The translations under genes were made by a program, and so were the position numbers. Shown here in pieces: positions 30,764-43,733 of a stretch of 64,000 bases of DNA (position 1 is its first letter; every line of letters starts with the position of its first letter). Origin of the DNA: Gaeumannomyces sp. JS-464 (lineage: Eukaryota; Ascomycota; Sordariomycetes; Magnaporthales; Magnaporthaceae); contig NGZR01000002.1 in NCBI GenBank assembly GCA_002197995.1, positions 806,001 through 870,000 of the forward strand, read 5' to 3'. The notes under the pieces were generated by a model. The model was not told the origin of the DNA, ran no database searches, and worked only from the letters and a program-made list of their open reading frames with translations.

Positions 30764-33700
30764 ATGCCAGCAGCCAACCGGATACAACAAACGCATGGCA
30801 ATAGGGCCCGGCGCCCGGGGCTTCGCCCCGAACGCCGTGCTTTAACCGCCGCCCAAGCGAACGTTCGACGTAGCTGGGAGGCGGGGGCTACTTTACTCCA
30901 ACTATCTTGGAGCCAAAATATCGACGTGGTGCTAATGCAGGAGCCCCCCTAGCGCGTGGAAAGGGAAGCTTATGCTTTGCACCCACCCGTCGTACGAGCT
31001 ATTTACTCCGGTAAATAGCTGGCACGACCACCAAACCAGGCCTCGGGTAATAACTTACGTACGGAAGGACCCGGGGCTTCGGCCCGTAGCGGACCGGCCG
31101 GCAGGCAACACCCGGGACATCCTTTGGCTTACCGTCGCCAGGTGCACCTTCGTTAACGTATATAGGCCTCCAGGGGACCCTTCGGAACCCTCGTTGGACC
31201 TTTTACTACGTTGGCGCCCAACGGCAAAATGCATTATAGCTGGAGATTTTAACGCAGGGTCCCCGGCGTGGGATCCGGTTAAGGGTAATAGGAATAGGGG
31301 CCAGGATATAGCCCAATGGGCTAATACCTATAACCTCCTCCTACTTACCGACCCAGGCCAACCTACGCACAACGACGGGGGCGTTTTGGATCTTACCTTT
31401 TCCAACGCCCCTTTAGCAACAGCGGAAATCGACCCTTCGCTAGCAACCGATTCGGACCACCGCTCGATACGGATCGAAATTCCTAACCGCAATAACTTCG
31501 TTCCGGACTGCCGGCGTATTACGCTACCAGACGATAAACTACCGTTTTTCGCAAACGCGGTAGCAACGGGGGCCGGCAACTTGCCACCACTTACAAACCC
31601 AGGCACTGCGGAACACCTGGATAAAGCGGCCGAAGCATTAACAAACTTATTAAAAATGCGTTAATGGCTTTCGGCCGGGGGCCTAAAGCCAAAAGAAAAG
31701 GCCAACCCTGGTGGAACGAAAAGTGCGCCAACGCCCAACGGGACCTTGCAAAAGCTATGGGAAACGGCGGGCCTTTTACGGCCGAAGCCCGTGCTTTAAA
31801 AGCAACGGTTCGGACGGCTAAAAGACAGCATTGGGCCAGCGTGCTGGAGGAAATGGATTCCCCGAAAGCGCTATACCGTGCTGTAAAGTGGCATAAACTT
31901 ACACCCGCTATACGGCTTCCCCCGTTAAATATTAACGGGGAGGTTATAATAGCCCCAGGGGATAAAGCGGAAGCATTAGGCCGCAAGATCCTCCGTAGGT
32001 TTACGGCGGAGGACGACTTACAGGAGGACCCGTTACAGCAAAGGGCTACCCAAGGGACCGCACAACTCCCGTGGGACCCCCACGTCCCTTTAAAGGAATG
32101 CCGGAAGTGCACCGTTGGCACGGCAAACACGGCCCCGGGCGTCGATTCCCTAACGGTTAAGCTACTTACAGCGGCGTGGCCGGCAATAGGGGAATACGTT
32201 AGGGCCCTTTTCGAGGCTTGCCTTAGGGCCGGGCACCACCCAGCCCCTTTCCGCACAGCGGAAGTGGTTATGCTGAAAAAGCCGAATAAAACGGATTTAA
32301 CGGACCCAAAATCCTACCGCCCGATAGCTTTACTCCCGTGCTTAGGGAAAGGGCTGGAACGCTGGTGGCTTCGCGGATGGCATCCCTCGCATTACAACAC
32401 GGGCTTATAGCCCCGCAACACGCCGGGGCTACCCCGAAAAAGGCCGCCATCGATTTAACGGCATGCGTGGCCCACGAGGTGGAACGGGCCTTCCAAAAGC
32501 ATAAAACGGCCGCCCTCGTTACCATGGATGTACAAGGGGCTTTCGACGCCGTACTTCGCCGGAGGCTCCTTTAAAGGCTTTTAAACCAAGGCTGGGATCC
32601 AACGTTAGTACGATGGGTATTATTTTTGCAGGAAACAGGGTGGTTAAAGTGCGTTTGGAGGACGCCACGGCACCCCCTTTTTCCCCGGACTGCGGGCTAC
32701 CCCAAGGGTTACCGGCGTTACCGGTCCTATTTATGCTTTATATGGCCGAAATCCTACCCAAAGCAAAAGCGATTAGGTACGGATACGCGGACGATATAGG
32801 CATTTGCGTAACGGGTAGCACTCCGGAGGAGTGCTCCCGTAAAGCAGGGGCTACGGTTACGGAAATCCTACGTTGGGGCAGGGCTAATAAGGTTGCTTTC
32901 GACCCGGGGAAGTGCGAGCTTATGCATTTTTCCAACGGAGAAATCCCACAACCCCAGCGGTTACGGCGGAGGGCCTTACCATACAACAAGCTACAGGAGC
33001 TTTACGGTGGTTAGGGGTCCTTTTCGACCAAAGGCTTAATTTTAAAGCCCACGTGGAAAACAGGGCTGCAAAAGCCCAAAGCGTTGCCAACCACCTCCGA
33101 AGGCTTACGAATTCGATAGGGGGATACCGGCACATTCGGTTTACAAAGCCGTCACAACGGTTATAATCCCTACGGCTTTATACGGGGCCGAGGTATGGTA
33201 TAGGGGTAAAACTAAACCACACCCGTACAAGCCGGCACAACAGCAAATTATCCGCCAAGGCCATTTAATCGATCGGGTCGATAAAGCCTTAACCGCGTCC
33301 CTTAAGGCAGTGGTCCCAGCTTGGAAAACCACACCGATAAACGCATTGCATTACGAATCCGGCATCCCAGGCGCCCAGGCGCTTTTGGAACAAGCCCGCC
33401 TCCGTTTTGCGGCCCGTATAAATACGGTTCCGGAAGAACACCCCCTGGCCGCAGCGGCCAAGCCGGCCCTTAACGCCCGAGGGCCTAGGGCAGGCTTACC
33501 CGGCAGGCTTGCAACCTCCTTGCAAAGGACGGCCGGACTTCTTCCGGCTTGCACCCGCCCGGCCTACCTCCCTTATAAATATACGGGGCTTACGGTGGCC
33601 ATACAAGAAAAGCAAGCAGCCGCTAAAGCATTTACGGCGTGGCTTTGCACCCTCCCACCCACCGACGTTATAATATATAGCGACGGGTCCAAAGCAGAGA

Positions 33701-34510
33701 ACGGAGCAGTTGGATACGGCTGGGTAATATACCAAGCCGGCCAACGCAAACTTTCCGGGCACGGCCGGCTGGCGCATCCCGCGGAAGTATTCGACGGCGA
33801 GGCGGAAGGGGCCCGGATGGGCCTCCGTAAAGCCGTTTGGAGCTTCCGCAATTGCACTTTCCACTTGTGCCTCGATAACACCTCGGCGGCCAACGGCTGT
33901 TTAAGCACGGCCCCTGATAGTTCACAAGGGCCTTTAAAGAAATCCATTGCCTTATGGATAAACACCAGGTATACGTACGCTGGTCCCCGGGCCATATGGG
34001 AATCCCCGGAAACGAAAAGGCAACGCCGAAGCAAAGTTGGGATCGGCCCTGCCAATACCCCAACATTTTAAACCAACGGTGGCCGGAGTAAAGGCTTTAG
34101 CCCGGAAAACGGCCCGGGACGCCCGGAACGCATGGTTTAAGGACAACTTTCCGGATCGGTATAAGGCTATAGGCCTCCCGCCGGCACCACAACATACGCC
34201 CGAAGCGTTGCAGCTGCACCGGAGGGTACTGCAACGGCTAATAGCCGCACGCACCGGTCACGGGGATTTCGACTGGTACCACCGAAAGTTCCAGCACGAA
34301 GACGATAACCCGTGCCGCTGCGGAAGAAACAAATCCCCTTCCCACCCTGTATTTTGCAGGTTGGCTAAAACGGCAGAAAATAAATGGCCTATAGCGGACC
34401 CCTCCCCGGCTTCCGACAGGCCCGGATATTGGAAACGGCTACTTCAAAAGCCTTTCCTTTTTGCTTCGTTCGCCGAAGCTACCAATTATTACACTATCGC
34501 TGGACGATAA
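30764..34510 (+). pseudogene. LINE copy 1 ORF2 (APE endonuclease, reverse transcriptase, RNase H)
   Basis: Replication enzyme of the element. Domains in order: endonuclease with IDVVLMQEPP, IIAGDFNAGSPAW (about 31,240) and SDHRSIRI (about 31,450); reverse transcriptase with PGVDSLTVKLL, KSYRPIALLP (about 32,310), TMDVQGAFDAV (about 32,525) and YADDIG (about 32,780); RNase H with IIYSDGSKAENGAVGYGW (about 33,670); and a C-terminal CxC...HxxxxC motif (CRCGRNKSPSHPVFC, about 34,315). The frame changes at least five times (for example near 30,950, 31,660, 32,380, 32,600 and 33,010), so no full-length protein is encoded as read. Copy 2 lets one of these be checked: the stop after QEPP at 30,950 is absent there. 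Confidence 0.75.
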
Positions 34511-34966
34511 CAACAGGCCTAAAAAGCCCGCATACATCCTTTTCCTTGTTCTCCTACACCTTTTACCTTTTTCCTTTGTACCACCAGGACTAACAGTAGG
34601 CTCGTTGGTCCCCCGCACCTCCGGCCGGGCCCTGGGGGTCCCGAGGACCTTCCAGCCTAAAACCCGGCCCCACCCCTTTACCGGCATACTCGCCGGCCGA
34701 ACGCACTACTACCACCCGCAGCGCTTTACAACGCCCTGGCGTATATATATACGCCCTACCGCCGATTGCCCGCTCACTAACAAGGAGCGCTGGAACGCGG
34801 CCCGACCTTCGTGTGCCTTCGGGTTTAATTCTGCTAGCCGCCGGATAGCAACATGTAGCCTAATGTTTAGCTTAGGTAGCGCTAGCACGTCATATGCCCC
34901 TTGGGAGGCAGGGACTGGTAGATCCCGACTTACTGACGTTAAATATACTCACTCACTCACTCACTC

Positions 34967-34981
34967 ATTCCAACGGCCATG
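34967..34981. repeat. Target-site duplication, right, LINE copy 1
   Basis: ATTCCAACGGCCATG, identical to 28710-28724. The 150 bases that follow are the only unique DNA between the two LINE copies. Confidence 0.85.
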
Positions 34982-35132
34982 TCAGCACCCGCCCAGCAAG
35001 CGACTTAACAAGGCAAACAGTCGAGTCAGCATCCTGTCGACGCTGCATCTGCCGAGTCGTCGGCCGCAATGCGTTACCACAAAGTAACACACATCTTCGG
35101 GCCACCTGCACTTAAGGCGTGGGACAACCTTC

Positions 35133-36519
35133 CTCGAATTCACCAATTCTTGGCATTGCGCTGTTAGTGCACACTGCCAAATTGCATACAAATCCTTAGC
35201 ACCCGCCAATTAGCGACCCAACACCAATAACCACGCCCGCCAACGGCGCTGGCGACGGCAACATGCCGTTGCCAACAGCCCCCCCTTTGGCCAATAGGGT
35301 GGCGCGCGCCCTCCTCGTCGGCCCAACGGCCTGGAGGAAACGCGTCGCTGCCACCCGGGCCCCCCGCGCGTTAGCGCACCCGACTACGCCGTCCCCGTTG
35401 CGGAATTAGCAACACCCAACAGGGCCCGATTAGGGCTAAAAAGGCTCCCACGACGGCAGCACCGGCACAGGTGCCCTTTCCCCCCTCCCCCAACGCCGGC
35501 GTACGCGCCCACCTGTCGGGTCGGCCGCGGCGGCCGCGAAGGAAATTATTGCGAGCTACAGCCGCAAATAATAACAAACGGCCCTAATTTGCGCCACGTT
35601 AGCCCGATTTATCGACGCCGGCAATTGTTTCCTTTCCAGCGGAAGCAATCCCCGAAGCCAACGGCTGGAAAAATTGCTTTATCAAATACGCTAAATAAGC
35701 CCTTTTCGGCTTACCTACGTCGGCCGAAAAGGAAAAAGCCTATACGGGGCCCCGGAGCTCCCGCAACGCGCGCCCCCGGCCATTTACGCGTTGGTGGCCC
35801 GGGGGCCACTAACAACCCTAACAACCCGCACAGGCTTTTTCGAGGCCGTACGCCCTAAACTACCCGGGCACCCCGCCTACTAATAAGCTTTAAAGCTGAC
35901 TTCCGGGTGTTTGTTAAAATCCTGGAAAAACGGCAGGCTTAGGCTAACCAATAAACGGGTTTTAGCATTCGCAAAGCTTTTGCTAATAGCAAAAACCTGC
36001 CGTTTACGACGGCCGATATTCGAAGGCGTATTAATCTTTTACCGGGTTCGTGTTAAAAGCAAAAACGGCCGATATTTAAAACCGGCTTTTGCAGTACCGA
36101 TTCGAACTAGGCCGTTTATATAACGTCAAAAGGATCGAAAAGCCCGAAATTTGGTACAATTACGTAATTTCCGGCTGCTTACCTTTTTAACCAACGGTTT
36201 AAACAATGCGTCCCGGTATTAGATAAACTGGTTCGAAAGGAAATGGAAGCTTAAAATAAAGCATAAACCGGTAACGTTAAGCCTTTCGAGGGGCGTCGAC
36301 TATTAAAAGCGTATATCGTGGATTATATCCCTTATACGCAAATGGCAAAGTTTAGGCTTTAAAGGATTACTTTTTTTCACGCCGCGTATAACGATACCCG
36401 CCGGTTACCCAGCACACCTTTAGCTGCCACGGCTTTTACGTAGCCCGCAATTGCGCCCAGGCCGATAAATGCCTTCGATGGCGGGAAAATAAACGACGAC
36501 CGGCACGTACAACCGTGTA
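35133..36519 (+). mobile_element. Tad-type LINE copy 2, 5' part, RIP-mutated
   Basis: It starts at the same base as copy 1 (CTCGAATTCACCAATTC) and follows its leader and ORF1 with many C-to-T and G-to-A differences. It runs up to the zinc-knuckle region, where a Gypsy element interrupts it at 36520-36524 (CGGCT). It resumes at 43734. Confidence 0.85.
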
Positions 36520-36524
36520 CGGCT

Positions 36525-36948
36525 TGTTACAATCAAGGGTTTGCTTTTAAAATAGGGCACCTCGGGGGTGGAGGACAATATCGCTAAGGCTGGTAAACAG
36601 GGGAACACGTAATTTAAAAAGACAATCTAATTGCTTGCCTCAGGGGATGTTTAGGAGCTAACTTAGGTTAATAATGCCGAAACTTTAGTTAAAGCTACCT
36701 AAAACAGTAAGAAATCCATCCTTTATATATACGCTGCCTTTTGCTTTATAACGGGTTGGATTTGTGGATTTGTGGTCCCTCGGACATAAATTTAAAAATC
36801 CAGCTGGCTTTATAGATTTGTGGTTTTTAACACAAATTTAAAAATCCAGCTGTAATTACGTAACTCCACGTGTTCGAGTGCGGGGCAAGGTTACCGTTTA
36901 AAACCCTTTCCGTCTTGCCGCTTTAGGGCTTGCATACTAGTCGTAACA
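36525..36948 (-). repeat. 3' LTR of Gypsy element 2
   Basis: 424 bp, TGTTAC...GTAACA ends. It contains a diverged direct duplication of about 50 bp ending AAAAATCCAGCTG (near 36,805 and 36,850), also present in the other LTR. Confidence 0.8.
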
Positions 36949-37401
36949 TTAGGTCCCCTTTTTTAGGCTAAGGCTTTTTGGCCACTTTTATCGCCCCGCC
37001 TTTTGTTAATAGTAAGTACTTTCCTTTTTTACTATCTTTTATCCTTTTTTTATTTTAACAAAATATTCGGTCGGGTGCGAAAACGTCCTTTTGCGAAAAA
37101 AACTCTTTAGCGCAAAGACCTACTTGCTTAAATCGTCTTTTTTTTATTAAAATGCCTTTTACTACTCTTCTATTACGAGGTTTTAAAGCGTAAAAAGTGC
37201 GAGGCCTTTTTTTAAAACTCCTTTCGATGCGTAAAGTGCCTCGGTCGGAACCGCACAAATTGCGACATTTTGGGTTTTTCGCGAGCAGCTTCGTTTTATC
37301 GGCTTTTAATACCAGCAAATAAAAGCGAAGGTTAAAGCGGTGGAAGAAAACGTCGCGCCTTAAACAACGAACGCCGTGCTTTAAATAACAAGCTAAAGCG
37401 T

Positions 37402-37731
37402 TTGCGAAAACAAAAAAAAGTGTGGTTTAAAAAGAAAATGCGTGCAATTCGTCGTAGCATTAACGCTGTAAAGGAATTAAAGCGTGTCGAGCGGGAGGAG
37501 GCCGACCGGGAGGCTCGCCGGGCTCTTTACAATTTAAGCTATCCGCGGCTTTTTCCTTTTCCTTCGGCTAGCAAGCGTCCGAAGTTTAATCTTAACTTAA
37601 ACCTGTTTGCCCTTTTTAACCAAGGTAAAATTGTAACTTTTTTTAACAACTTTTTTAGGTTTTATAGCGCATTAGGCGTAGCTTGGTCTTTTGCCGAGGT
37701 TTCGGGTTCGAATCTTAGCACGACCGTTTAA
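37402..37731 (+). CDS. Antisense ORF within Gypsy element 2, coiled-coil, unknown function
   Basis: A 109-residue open frame on the strand opposite to pol, between the chromodomain and the 3' LTR. It is strongly basic with heptad-like charged helices (LKRVEREEADREARRAL), then LYNLSYPRLFPFP and a Phe/Leu-rich tail. It remains open although every sense domain of this element has stops. The same segment is recognisable in Gypsy element 1b (22861-22989). In frame upstream, RRALNNKLKRLRKQKK extends the coil past an earlier stop, so the original protein was longer. Function unknown. Plant Tat-lineage Gypsy elements carry antisense ORFs at the corresponding place, but I see no specific similarity to them. 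Confidence 0.45.
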   Translation: MRKQKKVWFKKKMRAIRRSINAVKELKRVEREEADREARRALYNLSYPRLFPFPSASKRPKFNLNLNLFALFNQGKIVTFFNNFFRFYSALGVAWSFAEVSGSNLSTTV

Positions 37732-40700
37732 AAAGAAGTTTAACGGTGTCGGACTTTTTTTTTAAAACTTTTTCCTTTTGCTAACTTCCTATAAGTGCTT
37801 TTATCGGTACCCCGCTAAAGCTTTTTAGCAATTTACAAGGTTAGTTTTTTTTTTCCACGTGTTTTCCTCGTGGCCGTACCTTTTCCACTTAATTAGGTAC
37901 TTTTTAAGCTTATTTTTTAGCTTATAGTTTAAGATTTTTTCGACTTCGTACTTTTTGTTTTGGGTTAACTTCCACTAACTCGTCGCTTTTAAAGCCGGTA
38001 ACGCTAATTTAAATAGGGAAACATAAAAAACCGGGTGGGATTTTATGGTTAGCGGTAGTCGAAATTTATAGTTTACGTTCGAAACCTTTTTTAATATTTT
38101 AAAAGGTTCCCGTTTTTTATGGTTTAGCTTATCGCTCGGTCGTTTTGTTTTAATATTTCGTCGAAAAAGATAAACGCTATTCCCTTTTTTAAAAGTCGGT
38201 TTTTCGATCTTTTTTTGTTTGCTTAAGTAGTTATACGGTGCCGTAGCTTTTTTAGCTTTGCTTAAAAGTATTTATGCAGTTTAATAAGCTCCGTTATTTG
38301 TATTTCCGCTGTTAAAGCATGTTTTCCTATTTTAATTCCTTATACGCTTTAGCGTAAACCGTAGTTCGTATAAAACGGTGTAATTTTTATGCTTTTTAAA
38401 TTAAACTGTTATAAGCGAATTAAGCTATAGGAAATAGTTATATTTAATCGTTTTATTTATAATTAACGTAATAACGTAAATATTGCTTTATGGTTTAATT
38501 CGTTCGTTCCGTTTTCCATTTGTTTAAAAATGGTAAGCCGTAAATAAAAAGTATTTAGCTTTTAGCTTATTCGTAAGCCTTTTCCAAAACTTGCTTATAA
38601 ATAGCTTATTTTTTTCGTAATTAGGCGGTTTAGCATACCGTATTCCGCTATTACGTGCTTAATAAAAACGTACGCTAGCTTTATAACGTCGCTGCTTTTT
38701 TATATGGTAAAAACAAAGCGTACTTAGTAAGCTTATCCATTATTACTAATACATTGTCGTACTTTACTTTCGTTATCGGTTTTTTGGATTAAAAAAGTTT
38801 AATAACGAAATTTATGGTAACTTTTTGCCACGCTTTGTTCGGTACTAGCAAAAGTTGTAATAACCTATACGGTTTATACCTGTTAGCTTTGTTTTTAGCA
38901 TAGCTTTCGCAATTTTTTATTGCGTTTTGTATTTTAACCCGGTTTTTACGAACCCGTGGTATTGTTATAACCGTTTTCAAATTTTCTTTAGTTTTAGTAG
39001 CCGTGTATTAACTGGTTATAAATTTGTTAAATTTTTTTAGGGTTTAAACTTTTTTTTACCGGACCGTTTTAGCGAGCATCTTTTATGCCGGGACCAAAAA
39101 TCCGTTTGGTTTTTCCGCTAAAATTACTCGTGTTTTTTTAGGTATTGCAATTTAATAGTTCGGTCGTTGGTTTAAGGCGTCCGCCCGGCCGTTTTTCGAC
39201 CTTTTCCGGTATTCGATCCGGATGTCGTAGTTTTGCAAAAACTCGTTTTAACGAATTTATTATTTATTTAGGTTTTTGCTTACAATAAAATGCGTTAGGT
39301 TTTTATAATCCGTATATATTATAACCTAATGCTTTGTTTTATAAAAATATAGCCGCCATTTTTCGAATGCTCGAATTATCGTTAAAAGTTTTTTATCGTG
39401 GATTTAATAGTTTAACTTCGGTCCGTTTAACTTTTATAAAAAGAACGTATAAAGGTATAACCGTTTTTGGTCGTTTCGTTGTTTAAATTAGCCGCTAATT
39501 GCGTAATTCGACGCGTCGGTTTTAACTTCGAAAGGTTTTTTTAAATTTAAAAATGCTAATATTGGTTTTTTAATACGGCGTTTTGTAATTGCTTAAAAGC
39601 TTTTTATTTTTACCTTTCCTAATAAAACTGGTAGTTATTTTTTGTAAAATTCGTAAATAATATAGCGATTTTGCTATAATTACGGATAAACCGTTTATAA
39701 AAGTTTAAAAACTTTAAAAACTTTTATATTTTCGTAACGTTTTTAAATATAAGCCATTTTTTAACTTTTTCGATTTTTTTAAGATTTATGCAAACTTATC
39801 CGGGTATAACCACGAATTTTAAAAAAGCAATTTTTTGCGAATGCCATTCGCATTTTTTTGGTTTAACAAAAAGTTTTGCGCTAAGCAGTTTTTAAAACAC
39901 CTTATATACGTGCTGCTTATACTTTTTTATCGTTTTTAAAAAAATTAAAATATCGTTTAAATACGCGAAAATAAAAACGTTAAAATATTCGCGCAATATA
40001 TAATTAATTATCCTTTAAAACGTAATTAGTACGTTAATAAACCTAAAAGTTATTACTAAAAACTCGTAGTATTTAAACTTTATTTTAAAAGTTATAAGCC
40101 ATTTTTAGCTTTTTTTAATCCGTATTAAGCTATAAGCTTTCCGTAAATCCAAAGCTGTAAAATACTAAGCTTTGCCGAGCTTATCGCGCAATTCGTTAAT
40201 AAAAAGCAAAAAATACCGATTTTTTATCGTAACCTCGTTTAGCGAAGCGGTAATTAACGCATATTCGTTCCGTCCCGTTTTTTCTTCTTTTTTATAAAAT
40301 CCCGTGTTTTATTGGAAAATCGAAAAGCTTAATATATCTTTTTCGTAAGTTTTCCTTTAGCTGTTTTTTTAACACCTTTTATTGCTAAAGGCTAAGCTGG
40401 TATAACTTTTAATATTTAAACTACGTTTTTAATTTAAATTTAATTTTTAAATCGAACGGTTTATATTTAGGAAATACCGTTTTTAAGTTTTTCCGAAATA
40501 ATTTCTCGTATTTATAATATTTTTCCGGAATATTCGCGAACCGTTTTTTAATATTAGTTTAATCGTTTTAATCGCTTTCCACTTTGGATAATTGTATATT
40601 TGTTAATATTAAATACGAAAATGGATTGCCAAATCCTATTGCCGTTATAACTTTTTTCGTTGCTTTTTATGCTTATAGTTTAAAGTTCGTAATTAGTAAA

Positions 40701-43300
40701 CCGTTTTAATTATTCGTAGCTTTTCCTATTAAATTTAACCGGCAGCCCAATTTATCCGTAAATTATTTTTTTTAAACTATAAAATTCCGAAAATTACATT
40801 TCCTTTTTTTATATTTAGCTTATTTAATATAATAGTAACGTTTTCCCCATTCCGGGTACGTAATGTTACTAATTGCGTTTTTCGGTCGATTTATTTTTTA
40901 TTATAAGCGATAAGTATTTTTTCGACCGTTTTAAATTAATATGGTTAACGTTTCCGTTTTATAGGAATTTTATACCGTTTAACCGCTTATAACGATACGT
41001 AATCGCTTTATGCTTCGCAATCGATTACCATTTTAACCTTTTTTTTAATATTCCATTCGAAATGTTAATAAATCGTACGATTAACTCGATTTTACTATTA
41101 CAAAAGTTTTTACTAGTTTTTTTCCTTTTTTTCCACTTTGTGCTTTTCGCTCGGGTAGTTTTTTAATTTTTTAGTAAAAAAAAACGAATACCGTACGTTC
41201 GTTTTTTATCCGGGTCGAACAGGATATACGCTTATATAATCCCCTAATGCTAAGCTTCCGCTTTTTATATTATATGTTTTTTGCATTTCGTAGTTTCGCA
41301 TTTCTCTTAATCGAGCGTTTTAATAACACATAGTATTAAATACCGTTCGTTAAGTTTAAAAATTGCGGTAAACCTGCCAATTCGGGTTAACTTTTACCGT
41401 GGCAATTGGAATGCCAAACGGGGCTTAATTTTAAACTCGTTTTCCAATTTCCGTAAAAAAAATCGTATTTAAATTTAAATCGTAAATGGAATTTGCATTT
41501 CCCGTAAATGCATTTTACTTAAAAAAGGTATAAATATTTAAAATATTTCGTATCGATATTAAAATGGTTTTTAAGTTTTAACGCAATTTATTTTAGCTCG
41601 TTTACGTTGTTAAACTTATAACTAATATATTTAACTTCCTATTGGTCGTTAAATTACAATAAAAGTTAACCGTCGTTTTCGTTCGCTAAAATAGCGTAAT
41701 ATAACGGGCCATTTAAGTATTTTAAAACCTTAACGTTTTAAAAACACACCGAAATATCGAAAAGCGTAAAAGCGTATTAGCCTTTTTAGCTTGCCTGCTT
41801 TTCGCGAATTATAAATACGAAAGTTCCGCCGTTCGAGCTTTTCGCTCGTTTTTAAAATTCGGCCGTTTTTAAGTTTTAACCACTTTAATCCATTTTAACG
41901 TCGGTATTAAAATCCTTTAACTTTCGGAAAAGGTGTGTTTAGCTTAAAAGCTTTTTTCGGGCTTTTCCTTTTTCCGCGTCGCTTATTAAAATTGCTTCTT
42001 TTTAAATCCCATAAAAGGCGGTATCGTTTTCCTCCCCGAATTTTCGAGTTCGGAAACGATCCGCTATTTTCTTTCGCTATCGTATTCGAGTTTCGTAGTT
42101 TTAAATATACAAATGTTTTATAATTTCCGGGGATACCATTCGGTAACCTTTTTATTAAATTAGTATATAGCATATAGCTCGTTGTAGCAACCCGTTTAGC
42201 TAAACGTTATTTTAAAATATAATCCTTTTTATGTTAAGCCTTTTTGCGTTCGTTAAAAGCTTGCTATTTATCGGTTACTATTTCGCTAAAAGCAATTAAC
42301 TTTTATATAATTAGCTTAGTTATATTTAAAACACTTCCCGCTTTTCGGGTTTTATTTTTGCTTTTTTTGCTACTTTTATTACTAATAAGCAGCTTTTGCA
42401 TTAAAATTTATAAGGTTTAAATACGTTTCGTAAGCCGTAATAGGTTACTATTTGGCCTTTTTTTTAGTTAACCTTATTACTTTATGCCGCATTTTTAAAA
42501 CCGTATTCTTTTTTTTTTATTATCGTTCGTACAGTTTATCGCTAATGCGGACCGCGTCTTTAACGTAATCCGTAAAAAACTCCGGGCGATTTTGCTTCGC
42601 GAGTTTTTATTTACGTTTTTACGTAATCCGTTATAAAGTGCAGCATTAACGTAACGTCGTTCCAGTTAAATTTAATGTTAATCCGTTAAAAGTTTGCTGC
42701 GTATTTGGCTGCGGCTTTTCGCTGCTTAAAAGCTAGCAAGTTTTTTTCGGTAACTCGGGTTTCGTTAACTATTCCGAACATTTCGCCGACCTTTTTTCCG
42801 AAGGTTTCGAAATTAGCGAAAATAAGTTTAGTAGTTTTTAGCTACTTTTATACCTTTTAAAGTAGTTACTTTAGGTTAGCTAAAACCATTCTTTTACTTT
42901 GCCGTTTAGCCTGGTAATAGCGTAGGTAAGCTTTTATTCCTCGCTTACGAACTGCTATTCGTAAAATTTAAAATAGCTTTTGCATTCGGTAAAGAACGTT
43001 TTAAGCTTGCCGTTTTCCTTTTCGTAAAAATCCGGGGACGGAAATTTGTACGTTTTAACCGCGATAAGCGCTTTAAAGGATAGCAATTTCGTGGTAAATT
43101 GCTTTACCTCGGCCTAACCTTTAGCAATTTCCTTTTTTATAAGCTTAAAAAGGCTAGCCGTATTAACGGCTTCGTCGAGGTCGTACTTAACACCGTTAAG
43201 GGTAAAAACCGTGGTTTTTTCCTTTTTAGGCTTTTTACTGCTGCTCGCTATAGCTGTATTATCCTCCTTTCGACGAGGTATTAAATAGGATTAGTTAAAA

Positions 43301-43728
43301 TGTTATAATTAAAGGTTTGCTTTTAGGGTAAGGCATTTTAAAAGTGGGGAAAATAGTATCGCTAAAGCTAGTAAATAAAAAAACACGTGATTTAAAAAGA
43401 CAATTTAATTGCTTACCTTAAGGGATGCTTAAAAGCTAATTTAAGTTAACTAATGCCGAAGCTTTAATTAAAGCTATTTAAAATAATAGGAAATCCATTT
43501 TTTATATATACGCTGCCTTTTGCTTTATAACGGGTTGGATTTGTAAATTTGTGGTCCTTCGGATATAAATCCAAAATCCAGCTGGTTTTGTAAATTTGTG
43601 GTTTTTTTAATACAAATCCAAAAATCCAGCTATAATTACATAACTCCACGTGTTCGGGTGCGGGGCAAGGTTACCGTTTGGGACCCTTTTCGTCCTGCCG
43701 CCTTAGGGCTTGCATACTGGTCGTAACA
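43301..43728 (-). repeat. 5' LTR of Gypsy element 2
   Basis: 428 bp, aligning along its whole length with 36525-36948. It ends GTAACA, followed by the CGGCC target duplicate. Confidence 0.8.
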
Positions 43729-43733
43729 CGGCC

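Larger units (their letters stand above)
28725..34966 (+). mobile_element. Tad-type LINE (non-LTR retrotransposon), copy 1, full length
   Basis: A 6.24-kb element with a 5' leader, ORF1 with zinc knuckles, ORF2 with endonuclease, reverse transcriptase and RNase H, a 3' leader and a (ACTC)n tail at 34,947-34,966. ATTCCAACGGCCATG flanks it on both sides (28710-28724, 34967-34981), a 15-bp target duplication that fixes both ends. It is GC-rich and shows little RIP compared with copy 2, but frameshifts and stops interrupt ORF2, so it is not intact as read. Confidence 0.85.
36525..43728 (-). mobile_element. Ty3/Gypsy chromodomain retrotransposon (element 2), full length, RIP-degraded
   Basis: A 7204-bp element with two LTRs (36525-36948 and 43301-43728) and a 5-bp target duplication (CGGCT 36520-36524, CGGCC 43729-43733; the difference is a RIP-type C-to-T). 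Reading leftward: gag region about 43.2-41.9 kb; reverse transcriptase with FAYLNDILIFL (about 39,955-39,985, Asp changed to Asn); integrase zinc-binding part (CESYAKNKANRYKPYRLLQ, 38789-38980); chromodomain (KYLIKWKRYG, about 37,828-37,953). A purine-rich tract (AAAAAAGGGGAC) next to the left LTR is the expected polypurine tract. It sits inside LINE copy 2. No enzyme is intact. Confidence 0.85.

Noticed and set aside
37695..37725. tRNA B-box-like GGTTCGAATC in AT-rich DNA
   Set aside because: No acceptor stem, anticodon arm or A box can be folded around it; it lies within the antisense ORF of a Gypsy element.
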